Part shown: positions 1 through 6,395 of the stretch, in pieces
Numbering within the stretch: position 1 is the first letter of the stretch
Layout: each line of letters starts with the position of its first letter
Origin: CABHOJ01 sp965649545
GTDB taxonomy: Bacteria; Pseudomonadota; Gammaproteobacteria; Burkholderiales; Methylophilaceae
Length of the DNA: 14,738 bases
Direction: 5' to 3'
Assembly: GCA_965649545.1 (NCBI GenBank)
Contig: CBFGLF010000038.1
Coordinates: 1-14,738 of the forward strand
Position numbers and translations under genes: made by a program
Notes under the pieces: model-generated
Databases searched by the model: none
Seen by the model: only the letters and a program-made list of their open reading frames with translations
Told to the model about the DNA's origin: nothing

Positions 1-37
1 AATAAGATTCGATTTTAACCCAAGTCATAGCCAAAGC

Positions 38-844
38 ATGATCGAGTTTATCCCGTACCTGTTGACCGCCTTGATCTACCTGCTGGTTGCAGCCGATTTC
101 TGGTTCAGCCCCAAGCTCGCCGTCAGCACGAAACGCCTTCGCTGGCATTCGTTCGCCATCGCCGCCGGGCTCGTCCTGCACGGCTATGTGCTTTACTGTT
201 CATTATTCAGCGGCGGCTTCAATCTCGGCTTCAGCAATGCGCTCTCCGCCATCTTCTGGCTGACGGTGCTGATCTACTGGATCACCGACCTCAGGCATCA
301 CTTGTATAGCCTGCAGGCGTTCGTGTTACCGCCTGCGGCGGTGTTCGTGCTGCTGCAGAAACTGAGCCCGGAGACCCACCTGCTGCCTTATGCCGATCAG
401 CCGATGTTCCTGGCCCACCTGATCATCGCCATGCTGGCATACAGCCTGTTCACGTTCGCCGCCATGCACGCCTTGCTCATGGCGGTCGCGGAGCGGAATC
501 TGCACCAGAAACCGACGCTGTTCAAACTGCCGGACTTCCCGCCCCTGATGACGATGGAAACGCTGCTGTTTCGGGTCATCGCGCTCGGTTTCATCCTGCT
601 CACGCTGACCCTGGTGAGCGGCATGATGTTCTCGGAAGAATTGTTCCACCAGCCCTTGAAGTTCAACCACAAGAACCTGTTCACCATTCTCTCCTGGGTG
701 ATCTTCGGTGGCTTGTTACTGGGTCGTGCCGCTTACGGTTGGCGCGGTCGCACCGCCATTCGCTGGACACTGACGGGCTTCGTGCTGCTCCTGCTTGCCT
801 ATGCGGGCAGCAAGTTCGTGCTCGAGATCCTGCTGCACCGCTGA
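38..844 (+). CDS. ypjD: CcsA-like inner membrane protein YpjD
   Basis: A 268-residue polytopic membrane protein with about eight hydrophobic segments spread over its length. It resembles the CcsA/HemX-like cytochrome c assembly family, in particular the YpjD branch. Histidines lie in or next to membrane segments (His48, His127, His144, His211), as expected for a family linked to haem handling, but the tryptophan-rich WWD motif of true CcsA haem lyases is not evident. The role of YpjD is not firmly established, so haem or cytochrome c function is only inferred. The ATG has no clear Shine-Dalgarno sequence, but the protein starts with a membrane segment at the right place for the family. The gene converges on the HAD phosphatase with a 5-base gap. 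In many proteobacteria ypjD sits divergent from ffh, which would then lie just off the left edge. Confidence 0.82.
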   Translation: MIEFIPYLLTALIYLLVAADFWFSPKLAVSTKRLRWHSFAIAAGLVLHGYVLYCSLFSGGFNLGFSNALSAIFWLTVLIYWITDLRHHLYSLQAFVLPPAAVFVLLQKLSPETHLLPYADQPMFLAHLIIAMLAYSLFTFAAMHALLMAVAERNLHQKPTLFKLPDFPPLMTMETLLFRVIALGFILLTLTLVSGMMFSEELFHQPLKFNHKNLFTILSWVIFGGLLLGRAAYGWRGRTAIRWTLTGFVLLLLAYAGSKFVLEILLHR

Positions 845-849
845 ACCAG

Positions 850-1524
850 CTAACGTAGGGAGATGATGGGCCAGCCCTGTTCCTCGGCATAGGCCTTCAA
901 CACAGGATCCGGGTCGACCGCGACCGGGTCGGTCACCAGCTTAAGTAGCGGCAGGTCATTATGTGAGTCGCTGTAGAACCAGCTCTTCTCGAAATCTTCC
1001 AGATACTTCCCCTGCGCCTCCAGCCATGCATGCAAGCGTGTGACCTTACCCTGCTGGAAACTGGGAATGCCCGTCACACCCCCGGTGTAGCGGCCATCGA
1101 TACATTCGGGATCGGTACCGATCAGGTTGTCGATGCCGAATTCGGTGGCGATGGGCTTGGTGACGAAGCTATTGGTCGCGGTGATGATGAGCATGAGGTC
1201 GCCGTGCGCCTTGTGCTTCTCGACCAGCGCACGTGCCTTGTCCGTCATCATCGGACGTACCTTGCGCTCCATGTACTTGCGGTGCAAGGCGTTGAGCGTG
1301 TCTTTGCTATGGCGACTCAAGGGCTTGAGCTGGAATTGCAGGAACGCGTCGATATCCAGCTGGCCGGCTTTGTAGTCCTCATAGAACTGCACGTTACGGT
1401 CATGATGTTCAGCACGATCGAGCAGCCCTTCCTCGATGAGGAACTGCCCCCATTGGAAATCGCTGTCACCGGCAAGCAAGGTATTATCTAGATCGAATAA
1501 AGCAAGCTGCAAAATCTTCCCCAT
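850..1524 (-). CDS. HAD superfamily subfamily IB phosphatase (SerB-like)
   Basis: A 224-residue soluble protein with all four HAD motifs. Motif I is FDLDNTLL with nucleophile Asp11 and acid/base Asp13; motif II is the Thr115 region (IITAT); motif III is Lys160; motif IV is YSDSHNDLPLL with Asp186 and Asp190. The helical insert after motif I is that of subfamily IB, which includes phosphoserine phosphatase and relatives. It should remove phosphate from a small molecule in the cytoplasm, but the substrate cannot be read from sequence; such proteins are sometimes annotated as histidinol phosphatase or SerB-like. The start is uncertain. The ATG has an AGGA only one base upstream, while a TTG at codon 5 would give the short N-terminus (MQLALFDLDNT) I associate with this family. 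It is divergent from the CbiM-like gene, with 78 bases between them. Confidence 0.88.
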   Translation of the reverse strand: MGKILQLALFDLDNTLLAGDSDFQWGQFLIEEGLLDRAEHHDRNVQFYEDYKAGQLDIDAFLQFQLKPLSRHSKDTLNALHRKYMERKVRPMMTDKARALVEKHKAHGDLMLIITATNSFVTKPIATEFGIDNLIGTDPECIDGRYTGGVTGIPSFQQGKVTRLHAWLEAQGKYLEDFEKSWFYSDSHNDLPLLKLVTDPVAVDPDPVLKAYAEEQGWPIISLR

Positions 1525-1602
1525 TTCCTGTCTATCTTGAAGAGTTTAACCGATGCGTCCTGAACTACAGAACCCGCCGCACCGGACCGCGGTCATACCG
1601 TC

Positions 1603-2268
1603 GTGAATTTCCCTGATCTGTTACTGCCGACCAATCTGTTATGGGCCGCCAACGCCCTCAGCGCACTGACGCTCATCCACAGCCTACGGAAGGCGGAATG
1701 GCGCATGCTGTCTGCATCTATGCTGCATGTCTTCCTCGGTGCCTGCGTCACGCTGGGCCTGCTCTGGAGCATCAAGGCCGGCATCAAGCCTGGCCTCAAT
1801 TTCCATGTCCTCGGCGCCACGCTGCTCACCTTGATGTTCGGCCCCTACCTCGCACTCATCGCCATGGCGCTGGTGCTACTGCTGGTCACCCTGTTCGGCG
1901 CATCCGGGCTGGAGAGCTATGGCATCAACTTCCTGCTGATGGCCCTGTTGCCGGTGATCGTCAGCCATGCGATCTTCCGCTGGTCCGACCGCAAACTGCC
2001 CAACCATTTCTTCATCTATGTGATGGTCGACGGCTTCTTCGCCGCCGCCCTGGCCATGGCGATACTGGGATTCGCCACCTGCTTCATCCTGGCCGAGGCC
2101 GGCGCCTACACTGCAAGCTATTTGCGCAGCGAGTACTTGCCCTTCTACATGCTCATGGCCTGGTCGGAAGCGCTGCTGACCGGCATGGGCGTCACCCTGA
2201 TGGCGGCTTATCGGCCTGAATGGCTGACGACGTTCGACGACAGGCGTTATCTCAAGACCCGGCGATAG
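1603..2268 (+). CDS. CbiM-like membrane protein (COG3235 type)
   Basis: A 221-residue membrane protein with about six hydrophobic segments. The stretch around residues 66-85 (NFHVLGATLL followed by FGP) matches the core signature of the CbiM/NikM fold, the substrate-specific component of energy-coupling-factor metal transporters. Two features argue against a normal cobalt or nickel permease: the N-terminus reads MNFPD instead of Met-His-Ile, so the metal-binding His2 is missing, and no partner genes (CbiN, CbiQ, CbiO) are nearby. I place it in the stand-alone COG3235 group, whose substrate is unknown. The start is a GTG without a visible Shine-Dalgarno; it is chosen because the N-terminus then lines up with that of the family and no better start lies upstream. 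The gene ends 9 bases from the convergent yedA, with no hairpin in the gap. Confidence 0.75.
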   Translation: MNFPDLLLPTNLLWAANALSALTLIHSLRKAEWRMLSASMLHVFLGACVTLGLLWSIKAGIKPGLNFHVLGATLLTLMFGPYLALIAMALVLLLVTLFGASGLESYGINFLLMALLPVIVSHAIFRWSDRKLPNHFFIYVMVDGFFAAALAMAILGFATCFILAEAGAYTASYLRSEYLPFYMLMAWSEALLTGMGVTLMAAYRPEWLTTFDDRRYLKTRR

Positions 2269-2277
2269 GGCCAGCCA

Positions 2278-3174
2278 TTAACCGGCGCCCTCCTTCTTCC
2301 ACCGGATCGGCAACACCAGCAACACTCCGACGATGATGATGAACAAGGCCACGTATTCGACCCTGCCCAGGGTCTCGTTGGCCAGCCACACGCCGAGGAA
2401 CATGGCGACGACCGGATTGACGAACGCGTAACTGGTCGCCAGCGCAGGCCTCACTGCTTTCAGCAGGAACAGGTAAGCGCTGTAGGCGATGAAAGACCCG
2501 AAGACGATCAGGTACACGATCGCCCAGACGGATTTCCCCGATACGGTTTCCGGTAAGCGTTCTCCACTCAGCGCACTGAAGATCACCAACATGATCCCGC
2601 CGGCCAGCATCTGCGACGCACTGGCCATCGCCCCTTCCGGCATGGCGAGCCGCTTGCCCCAGACCGAACCGAAGGCCCAACTCGCCGCTGCGAGCAACAG
2701 CAGGAACGTACCCCACGGGCTAGCCTGCAAGGCACCGCCGGTGCTCAGTACCGCGACGCCCACCGTGCCGACGACGATGCCGGTCCATTCGCGCCGGGTC
2801 GGCCAGTGTCCCCACACACCCGAGAACAAAGCCATCCATAGGGGCACCGTGGCGATGGTGAGGGCGGCGACGCCAGAGGAGACCGTCTGCTCGGCGATCG
2901 CCACACCGGCATTACCCACCGACAGCAACAGCGTGCCGACGGCCGTCGCGCCCAGCCATTGCTTCCATGTCGGTGCCGGCGTGCCGCGCAAACGCAATAT
3001 CCCATAGAGCAGGAAACCCGCTACCGAGAACCGAATCGCCGCCATCATGAACGGCGGGAAACTCTCAATCGCGAACTTCATGGCGAGGAAGGTCGAGCCC
3101 CAGATGAAATAGAGGGCGAGCAAGGCCAGCATCACGAGGATGTGGTGGCGCGACAATGTCCGGTACGGCTGCAT
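2278..3174 (-). CDS. yedA: EamA/DMT-family exporter, YedA type
   Basis: A 298-residue inner-membrane protein of the drug/metabolite transporter superfamily, with ten predicted helices in two EamA repeats (about residues 13-145 and 155-290). Family marks are YFIWGSTFLA in helix 1, the VGNAGVAIAEQ region, SWAFGSVWGKRL at the start of the second half and ATSYAFVNPVVAMFLG near the end. These resemble E. coli YedA over the whole length. The family exports small molecules, often amino acids or metabolites, but the substrate cannot be assigned here. The last residues are basic (RWKKEGAG), fitting a cytoplasmic C-terminus. The start ATG has a poor Shine-Dalgarno and lies 42 bases after rnk on the same strand. 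A GC-rich hairpin occupies that gap, so co-transcription with rnk may be only partial. Confidence 0.87.
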   Translation of the reverse strand: MQPYRTLSRHHILVMLALLALYFIWGSTFLAMKFAIESFPPFMMAAIRFSVAGFLLYGILRLRGTPAPTWKQWLGATAVGTLLLSVGNAGVAIAEQTVSSGVAALTIATVPLWMALFSGVWGHWPTRREWTGIVVGTVGVAVLSTGGALQASPWGTFLLLLAAASWAFGSVWGKRLAMPEGAMASASQMLAGGIMLVIFSALSGERLPETVSGKSVWAIVYLIVFGSFIAYSAYLFLLKAVRPALATSYAFVNPVVAMFLGVWLANETLGRVEYVALFIIIVGVLLVLPIRWKKEGAG

Positions 3175-3190
3175 CTGAAAGATAGTGGCT

Positions 3191-3210
3191 GCCGCCCATG
3201 ACGGGGCGGC
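3191..3210 (-). terminator. GC-rich hairpin between rnk and yedA
   Basis: GCCGCCC and GGGCGGC form a perfect 7-bp stem with a 6-base loop, beginning 7 bases past the rnk stop codon. In the minus-strand direction the stem is not followed by a proper T run (only CTTT about ten bases on), so it may terminate weakly, protect the rnk 3' end or sit in the yedA leader. The stem is certain; its role is inferred. Confidence 0.42.
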
Positions 3211-3216
3211 ATGGGC

Positions 3217-3633
3217 TTAAAGGTGATAGTCTCCGGCCGCTTCCGGCTGGTAACTGATCCCGAGGATCTTGTATTGACGCACACCGGAGGGCATCGGCCA
3301 GTCGATGACATCGCCGACGCGATAGCCCAGGATCGCCGTACCGAGCGGCGCCAGCACCGAGATCCGCTGCCGCGAGACATCGGCTTCCTGCGGGAACACC
3401 AGCGTGCAGGCGATCTCGTTGCCGGTCAGCACGTCGGATAACAGGACGCGCGAATTCATGGTCACCACATCGGCAGCGACTTCGTCGGAAGACACCTCCT
3501 CGCAACGCGCGAGCTCTTCTTCCAGTGTTTGCAGATTGACTGTCTCGCCACTGCCCTGGTTGCGTCTGTGCTCGATCATGGCGAACAGCCTGCCCATATC
3601 GAAACTCGTGACCTGAATCCTGCCCTGTAACAT
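3217..3633 (-). CDS. rnk: Rnk, regulator of nucleoside diphosphate kinase (GreA/GreB-fold)
   Basis: A 138-residue cytoplasmic protein. Residues 1-45 are a short helical N-terminal part with charged residues. Residues 50-138 form the FKBP-like domain shared with the C-termini of GreA and GreB, seen as VTMNSRVLLSD, then ISVLAPLGTAILGYRVGD and WPMPSG. The short N-terminus lacks the long coiled coil of the Gre factors, which separates Rnk from true transcript-cleavage factors. Rnk binds RNA polymerase and in E. coli was found as a regulator of nucleoside diphosphate kinase levels; the exact action here is unknown. The start is well supported: CAGGAG stands 5 bases before the ATG. The gene follows leuA on the same strand after 93 bases that hold a terminator-like element, so it probably has mostly separate control. 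Confidence 0.9.
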   Translation of the reverse strand: MLQGRIQVTSFDMGRLFAMIEHRRNQGSGETVNLQTLEEELARCEEVSSDEVAADVVTMNSRVLLSDVLTGNEIACTLVFPQEADVSRQRISVLAPLGTAILGYRVGDVIDWPMPSGVRQYKILGISYQPEAAGDYHL

Positions 3634-3644
3634 GTCTACTCCTG

Positions 3645-3694
3645 AAAAAATCCATCCATGGCAACCATGCCATCTCGGCTGAGTGCCCTCAGCC
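3645..3694 (-). terminator. Tandem hairpins plus T6 downstream of leuA
   Basis: Read on the minus strand, leuA is followed by a hairpin with a 7-bp stem GGCTGAG/CTCAGCC and a 4-base loop (3677-3694). Three bases later comes a second hairpin, ATGGCA/TGCCAT with a 4-base loop (3658-3673), and after seven more bases a run of six T (3645-3650). This is a plausible intrinsic terminator for the leuA transcript, although the 7-base gap before the T run is longer than usual. The T run ends only a few bases before the rnk Shine-Dalgarno. Confidence 0.6.
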
Positions 3695-3726
3695 CATCTA
3701 CTCGCTCGCGTTCGACTTCTGGTGGC

Positions 3727-5265
3727 TCAAACTTGCGGATGCGCCCGTTCGAACCTGGGATGCAGCTTGTTGAGGCCATTGAGGTACGCCTTCGCCGATG
3801 CGATGACGATGTCGGTGTCCGCGCCCTGGCCATTGACGATCCGGCCGCCTTTGGACAGACGTACGGTGACCTCGCCCTGCGCGTCCGTGCCGCTGGTGAT
3901 GTTGTTCACCGAGTAGAGCTGCAACTCGGCGCCACTGGAGACGATGCTCTCGATGGCCTTGAACGCGGCATCCACCGGACCGCCGCCATCGGCTTCCGCA
4001 CGTTTCTCCTCGCCATTGTCGGAGACCGTGACGATGGCGTGGGGCGTCTCGCCGGTCTGCGATGCGACATGCAGATAGACGAGTTTGAAGGTGTCGTCAC
4101 CTTCGCCGAGCACTTCGTCGCTGACCAGGGCCTGGATATCCTCGTCGAAGATCTCCGATTTCTTGTCTGCCAATTCCTTGAAGCGCGCGAAGGCAGCATT
4201 CAAGGCATCTTCGCTCTCCAGCTCGATACCTAATTCCTTCAAGCGCGTGCGGAAAGCGTTGCGACCGGAGAGCTTGCCGAGGGTCAATTTGTTGGCACCC
4301 CAACCCACATCTTCTGCACGCATGATCTCGTAGGTCTCGCGATGCTTGAGCACGCCGTCCTGATGGATACCGGACTCATGCGCGAAGGCGTTGGCGCCGA
4401 CCACGGCCTTGTTCGGCTGCACCGGATAGCCGGTGATGGTCGAGATGAGCTTGGAGGTCGGTACGATCTGCGTGGTGTCGATCGTGGTCTCGAGGTTGAA
4501 CACGTCGCGACGGGTCTTCACCGCCATGACGATCTCTTCCAGGCTGGCGTTACCGGCACGTTCACCAAGACCATTGATGGTGCATTCGACCTGACGGGCA
4601 CCGGCCATGACGGCCGCGAGCGAATTGGCCACGGCCATGCCGAGGTCGTTATGGCAGTGCGTGGACCAGACCACCTTGTCCGAATTCGGCACGCGGGCGA
4701 TCAGCTGCTGCATCCGCTCGCCCCACAAGGCCGGGATGGAGTAACCCACCGTATCCGGGACGTTGATGGTCTTGGCGCCGGCTTCGATCACAGCAGTGAA
4801 CACCTTGACCAGGAAATCCATCTCGGAACGCACGGCGTCCTCGGCAGAGAATTCCACGTCATCGGTATACTCCTTGGCCCATTTCACTGCCTGGATCGCC
4901 CGCTCCAACACCTGGTCCGGCGTCATGCGCAACTTGTTCTCCATGTGGATGGGAGACGTCGCGATAAAGGTATGGATACGGCCATGCTTGGCCGGCTTGA
5001 TCGCCTCGCCAGCACGGCGGATATCGTTCTCGTTGGCGCGGGCAAGGGAGCATACGGTCGATTTCTTGATGACCTCGGCCACCGCGTGGATCGCCTCGAA
5101 GTCGCCGGGGCTCGCGGCCGCAAACCCGGCCTCGATGACGTTCACCCCGAGCTTTTCCAGCTGCCGCGCGATGCGGATCTTCTCTTCCTTGGTCATGGCC
5201 GCGCCCGGGCTCTGCTCGCCATCGCGCAAGGTCGTGTCAAAAATGATCAATTGGTCGTTTTTCAT
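3727..5265 (-). CDS. leuA: 2-isopropylmalate synthase
   Basis: A 512-residue enzyme that joins acetyl-CoA and 2-oxoisovalerate, the first committed step of leucine synthesis, in the cytoplasm. The TIM-barrel catalytic domain covers about residues 1-270 and opens with FDTTLRDGEQSPGA (Arg14, Asp15). The divalent-metal ligands are Asp15, His203 and His205 in STHCHNDLG, and Asn239 in NGLGERAGN. A linker with HESGIHQDG (about 296-304) follows. The C-terminal leucine-binding regulatory domain (about 390-512) is complete, so feedback inhibition by leucine is expected. Length fits the long bacterial form. The start ATG has only a weak GAAG ahead of it, but the N-terminus MKNDQLIIFDTTLRDGEQ is as expected. 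No other leu gene is adjacent; pssA lies upstream on the same strand. Expression is probably controlled by the leader-peptide region just upstream. Confidence 0.97.
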   Translation of the reverse strand: MKNDQLIIFDTTLRDGEQSPGAAMTKEEKIRIARQLEKLGVNVIEAGFAAASPGDFEAIHAVAEVIKKSTVCSLARANENDIRRAGEAIKPAKHGRIHTFIATSPIHMENKLRMTPDQVLERAIQAVKWAKEYTDDVEFSAEDAVRSEMDFLVKVFTAVIEAGAKTINVPDTVGYSIPALWGERMQQLIARVPNSDKVVWSTHCHNDLGMAVANSLAAVMAGARQVECTINGLGERAGNASLEEIVMAVKTRRDVFNLETTIDTTQIVPTSKLISTITGYPVQPNKAVVGANAFAHESGIHQDGVLKHRETYEIMRAEDVGWGANKLTLGKLSGRNAFRTRLKELGIELESEDALNAAFARFKELADKKSEIFDEDIQALVSDEVLGEGDDTFKLVYLHVASQTGETPHAIVTVSDNGEEKRAEADGGGPVDAAFKAIESIVSSGAELQLYSVNNITSGTDAQGEVTVRLSKGGRIVNGQGADTDIVIASAKAYLNGLNKLHPRFERAHPQV

Positions 5266-5297
5266 GGTTCTTCAAATCCGTTTAAAGATAGAGCTTT

Positions 5298-5384
5298 GCC
5301 AGCCTGGTGTAGCACGAGGCGGCGCTTGGGTACTACCGGAGTGTGGGGGGATGTTTAGCGCGCGGGGCGCAGCAGCAGGCCGGC
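5298..5384 (-). promoter_or_regulatory. Putative leucine attenuator RNA of leuA
   Basis: The RNA between the leader's leucine codons and leuA has several segments that can pair. GCCGGCCTG (5376-5384, leader codons 19-21) can form 9 pairs, one of them G-U, with CAGGCTGGC (5298-5306). The latter can instead pair with GCCGCCT (5317-5323) with one bulge, giving a hairpin followed by a pyrimidine-rich CTCTATCTTT. A third hairpin, GTAGTAC (5330-5336) with GTGCTAC (5309-5315), conflicts with the second. Competing pairings next to a leucine-rich leader are what an attenuator needs. No textbook terminator with a long T run is visible, so which fold is active, and whether it acts on transcription or translation, is open. 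Confidence 0.5.
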
Positions 5385-5438
5385 CAGGAGGAGGCCGTAA
5401 TGCGGGAGGGACAAGGTCGTGTAGCGATTGAAAAACAT
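5355..5438 (-). CDS. leuL: Leucine-rich leader peptide upstream of leuA
   Basis: A 27-codon reading frame, ATG to TAA, on the same strand as leuA and ending 89 bases before its ATG. Eight of 27 residues are leucine: positions 9, 11, 16-18 and 21-23, including two Leu-Leu-Leu runs just before the end (YGLLLAGLLLR). Such a density beside a leucine-synthesis gene is the hallmark of an attenuation leader, where ribosome stalling at leucine codons reports a shortage of charged leucyl-tRNA. The codons used are TTG, CTC and CTG. There is no Shine-Dalgarno sequence before the ATG; the promoter predicted just upstream would place the transcript start about three bases from it. The peptide itself is unlikely to have another function. 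Assignment rests on composition and position, with no homology search. Confidence 0.72.
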   Translation of the reverse strand: MFFNRYTTLSLPHYGLLLAGLLLRPAR

Positions 5439-5447
5439 AGTGCGTGA

Positions 5448-5476
5448 AATATAGTGGTTTTCGCGCATCAAGGCAA
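5448..5476 (-). promoter_or_regulatory. Predicted sigma70 promoter of leuL-leuA
   Basis: On the minus strand TTGCCT (5471-5476, 4 of 6 to the -35 consensus) and TATATT (5448-5453, 5 of 6 to the -10 consensus) are separated by exactly 17 bases. Transcription would start near 5441, about three bases before the leader ATG. The site lies just after the pssA stop codon, so leuA can have its own transcript as well as possible read-through from pssA. Confidence 0.55.
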
Positions 5477-5501
5477 GCCTCGGACAATTTGTATTTTCTT
5501 A

Positions 5502-6302
5502 TCAAGTCGATAAGGGCGGTTCTGCCTTGGCGGCGATTCGACGCTTGACCCACAACACATAACCGGAAAGCCCATAGAGCAAGGCGACGAAGAACAGCAC
5601 TTCAGGCGGGCTATAGGAGATCAGCACGAAGGCCAGCACGATCAGCAGGATGACCACGAACGGCACGCTGCTGCGCAGGTTGATATCCTTGCCACTGTAG
5701 TACTTGAGGTCGCTGACCATGGAGAGGCCGGCAAACACGGTGATGCCCCAGGCCAGCCACTTCATCTTGACCCAGCCGAAGAAGACTTCAGCCCCACTGA
5801 CGCCGTTATCGAACGACACCCAGACCAGACCGGCCAGCAAGGCCGCCGCCGCAGGGCTGGGCAAGCCCTGGAAATAGCGTTTATCGCTGTCATCCAGCTT
5901 GGTATTGAACCGCGCGAGACGGAGTGCCGCACAGGCGCAATAGATGAACGCAGCGATCCAGCCCAGCTTCCCCATCGGCTTCAACGCCCAGACATAGAGC
6001 ACCAAGGCCGGCGCCACGCCGAAGGAGACCATGTCCGACAGGCTGTCGTACTCGGCACCGAATGCGCTCTGGGTGTTGGTCAAACGCGCCACACGGCCAT
6101 CCAGGCCATCCATGACCATGGCGATGAAGATCGCGACCGCCGCATGCTCGAACTTGCCGTTCATCGCCTGCACGATGGCATAGAAGCCCGCGAACAACGC
6201 CGCCGTCGTGAACAGGTTAGGCAGCAGGTAGATACTGCGCTCCCGGAGACCAGGCTCAATGAGCGGTTTTCTGCGACGAGGACGTAGGGTCGGTTCGGCC
6301 AT
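5502..6302 (-). CDS. pssA: CDP-diacylglycerol-serine O-phosphatidyltransferase
   Basis: A 266-residue integral membrane enzyme that transfers phosphatidyl from CDP-diacylglycerol to serine, giving phosphatidylserine, the precursor of phosphatidylethanolamine. The CDP-alcohol phosphatidyltransferase signature is complete: Asp68-Gly69-x2-Ala72-Arg73-x8-Gly82-x3-Asp86-x3-Asp90, preceded by Asp65; these Asp residues bind the metal and CDP-alcohol. About seven or eight hydrophobic segments follow a basic N-terminus (RPRRRKP). It belongs to the membrane-embedded type II family, not the soluble PLD-like PssA of E. coli. The start is set at ATG 6302 because AAGGAAG (6310-6316) stands 7 bases upstream; a TTG two codons earlier would be only one base from it. 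It is divergent from tgt and upstream of leuA. psd and the ilv genes, which often precede it in betaproteobacteria, are absent from this side. Confidence 0.93.
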   Translation of the reverse strand: MAEPTLRPRRRKPLIEPGLRERSIYLLPNLFTTAALFAGFYAIVQAMNGKFEHAAVAIFIAMVMDGLDGRVARLTNTQSAFGAEYDSLSDMVSFGVAPALVLYVWALKPMGKLGWIAAFIYCACAALRLARFNTKLDDSDKRYFQGLPSPAAAALLAGLVWVSFDNGVSGAEVFFGWVKMKWLAWGITVFAGLSMVSDLKYYSGKDINLRSSVPFVVILLIVLAFVLISYSPPEVLFFVALLYGLSGYVLWVKRRIAAKAEPPLST

Positions 6303-6329
6303 GGACAAGCTTCCTTATGAGTTGCGGCT

Positions 6330-6335
6330 AGTATA
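6330..6335 (-). promoter_or_regulatory. Candidate -10 element of pssA
   Basis: TATACT on the minus strand matches the -10 consensus at 5 of 6 bases and would start transcription about 20 bases before the pssA ATG, leaving room for the AAGGAAG ribosome site. No good -35 lies at 17 bases spacing, so this is a weak call. Confidence 0.33.
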
Positions 6336-6359
6336 GCAAAGCGTCGTGACGATGCTGTA

Positions 6360-6368
6360 TGTTAGTAT
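6360..6368 (+). promoter_or_regulatory. Candidate extended -10 promoter of tgt
   Basis: TGTTAGTAT fits the extended -10 pattern TG-n-TATAAT, with the hexamer TAGTAT (6363-6368) matching at 4 of 6. It lies 27 bases before the tgt ATG. No clear -35 is present, as is common for extended -10 promoters. The same core TATGTTAG recurs in front of yajC. Confidence 0.42.
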
Positions 6369-6395
6369 CGCGGCTTCCGTCAAGGTTCTCACAGC

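Noticed and set aside
1..37. Sequence before ypjD
   Set aside because: Too short to judge; no convincing promoter or ribosome site and no coding end from a neighbouring gene seen.
1585..1594. Palindrome GACCGCGGTC just before the CbiM-like gene
   Set aside because: Only 10 bp, GC-rich and unaccompanied by a promoter or second copy; likely chance.
4342..5358. A 338-codon frame antisense to leuA
   Set aside because: leuA with all metal ligands is on the minus strand; this is its shadow.
5272..5553. A 93-codon minus-strand frame covering the gap upstream of leuA
   Set aside because: It overlaps the pssA 3' end, has a proline/alanine/arginine-rich low-complexity product and lies in a different frame from the leucine-rich leader, which explains the region better.
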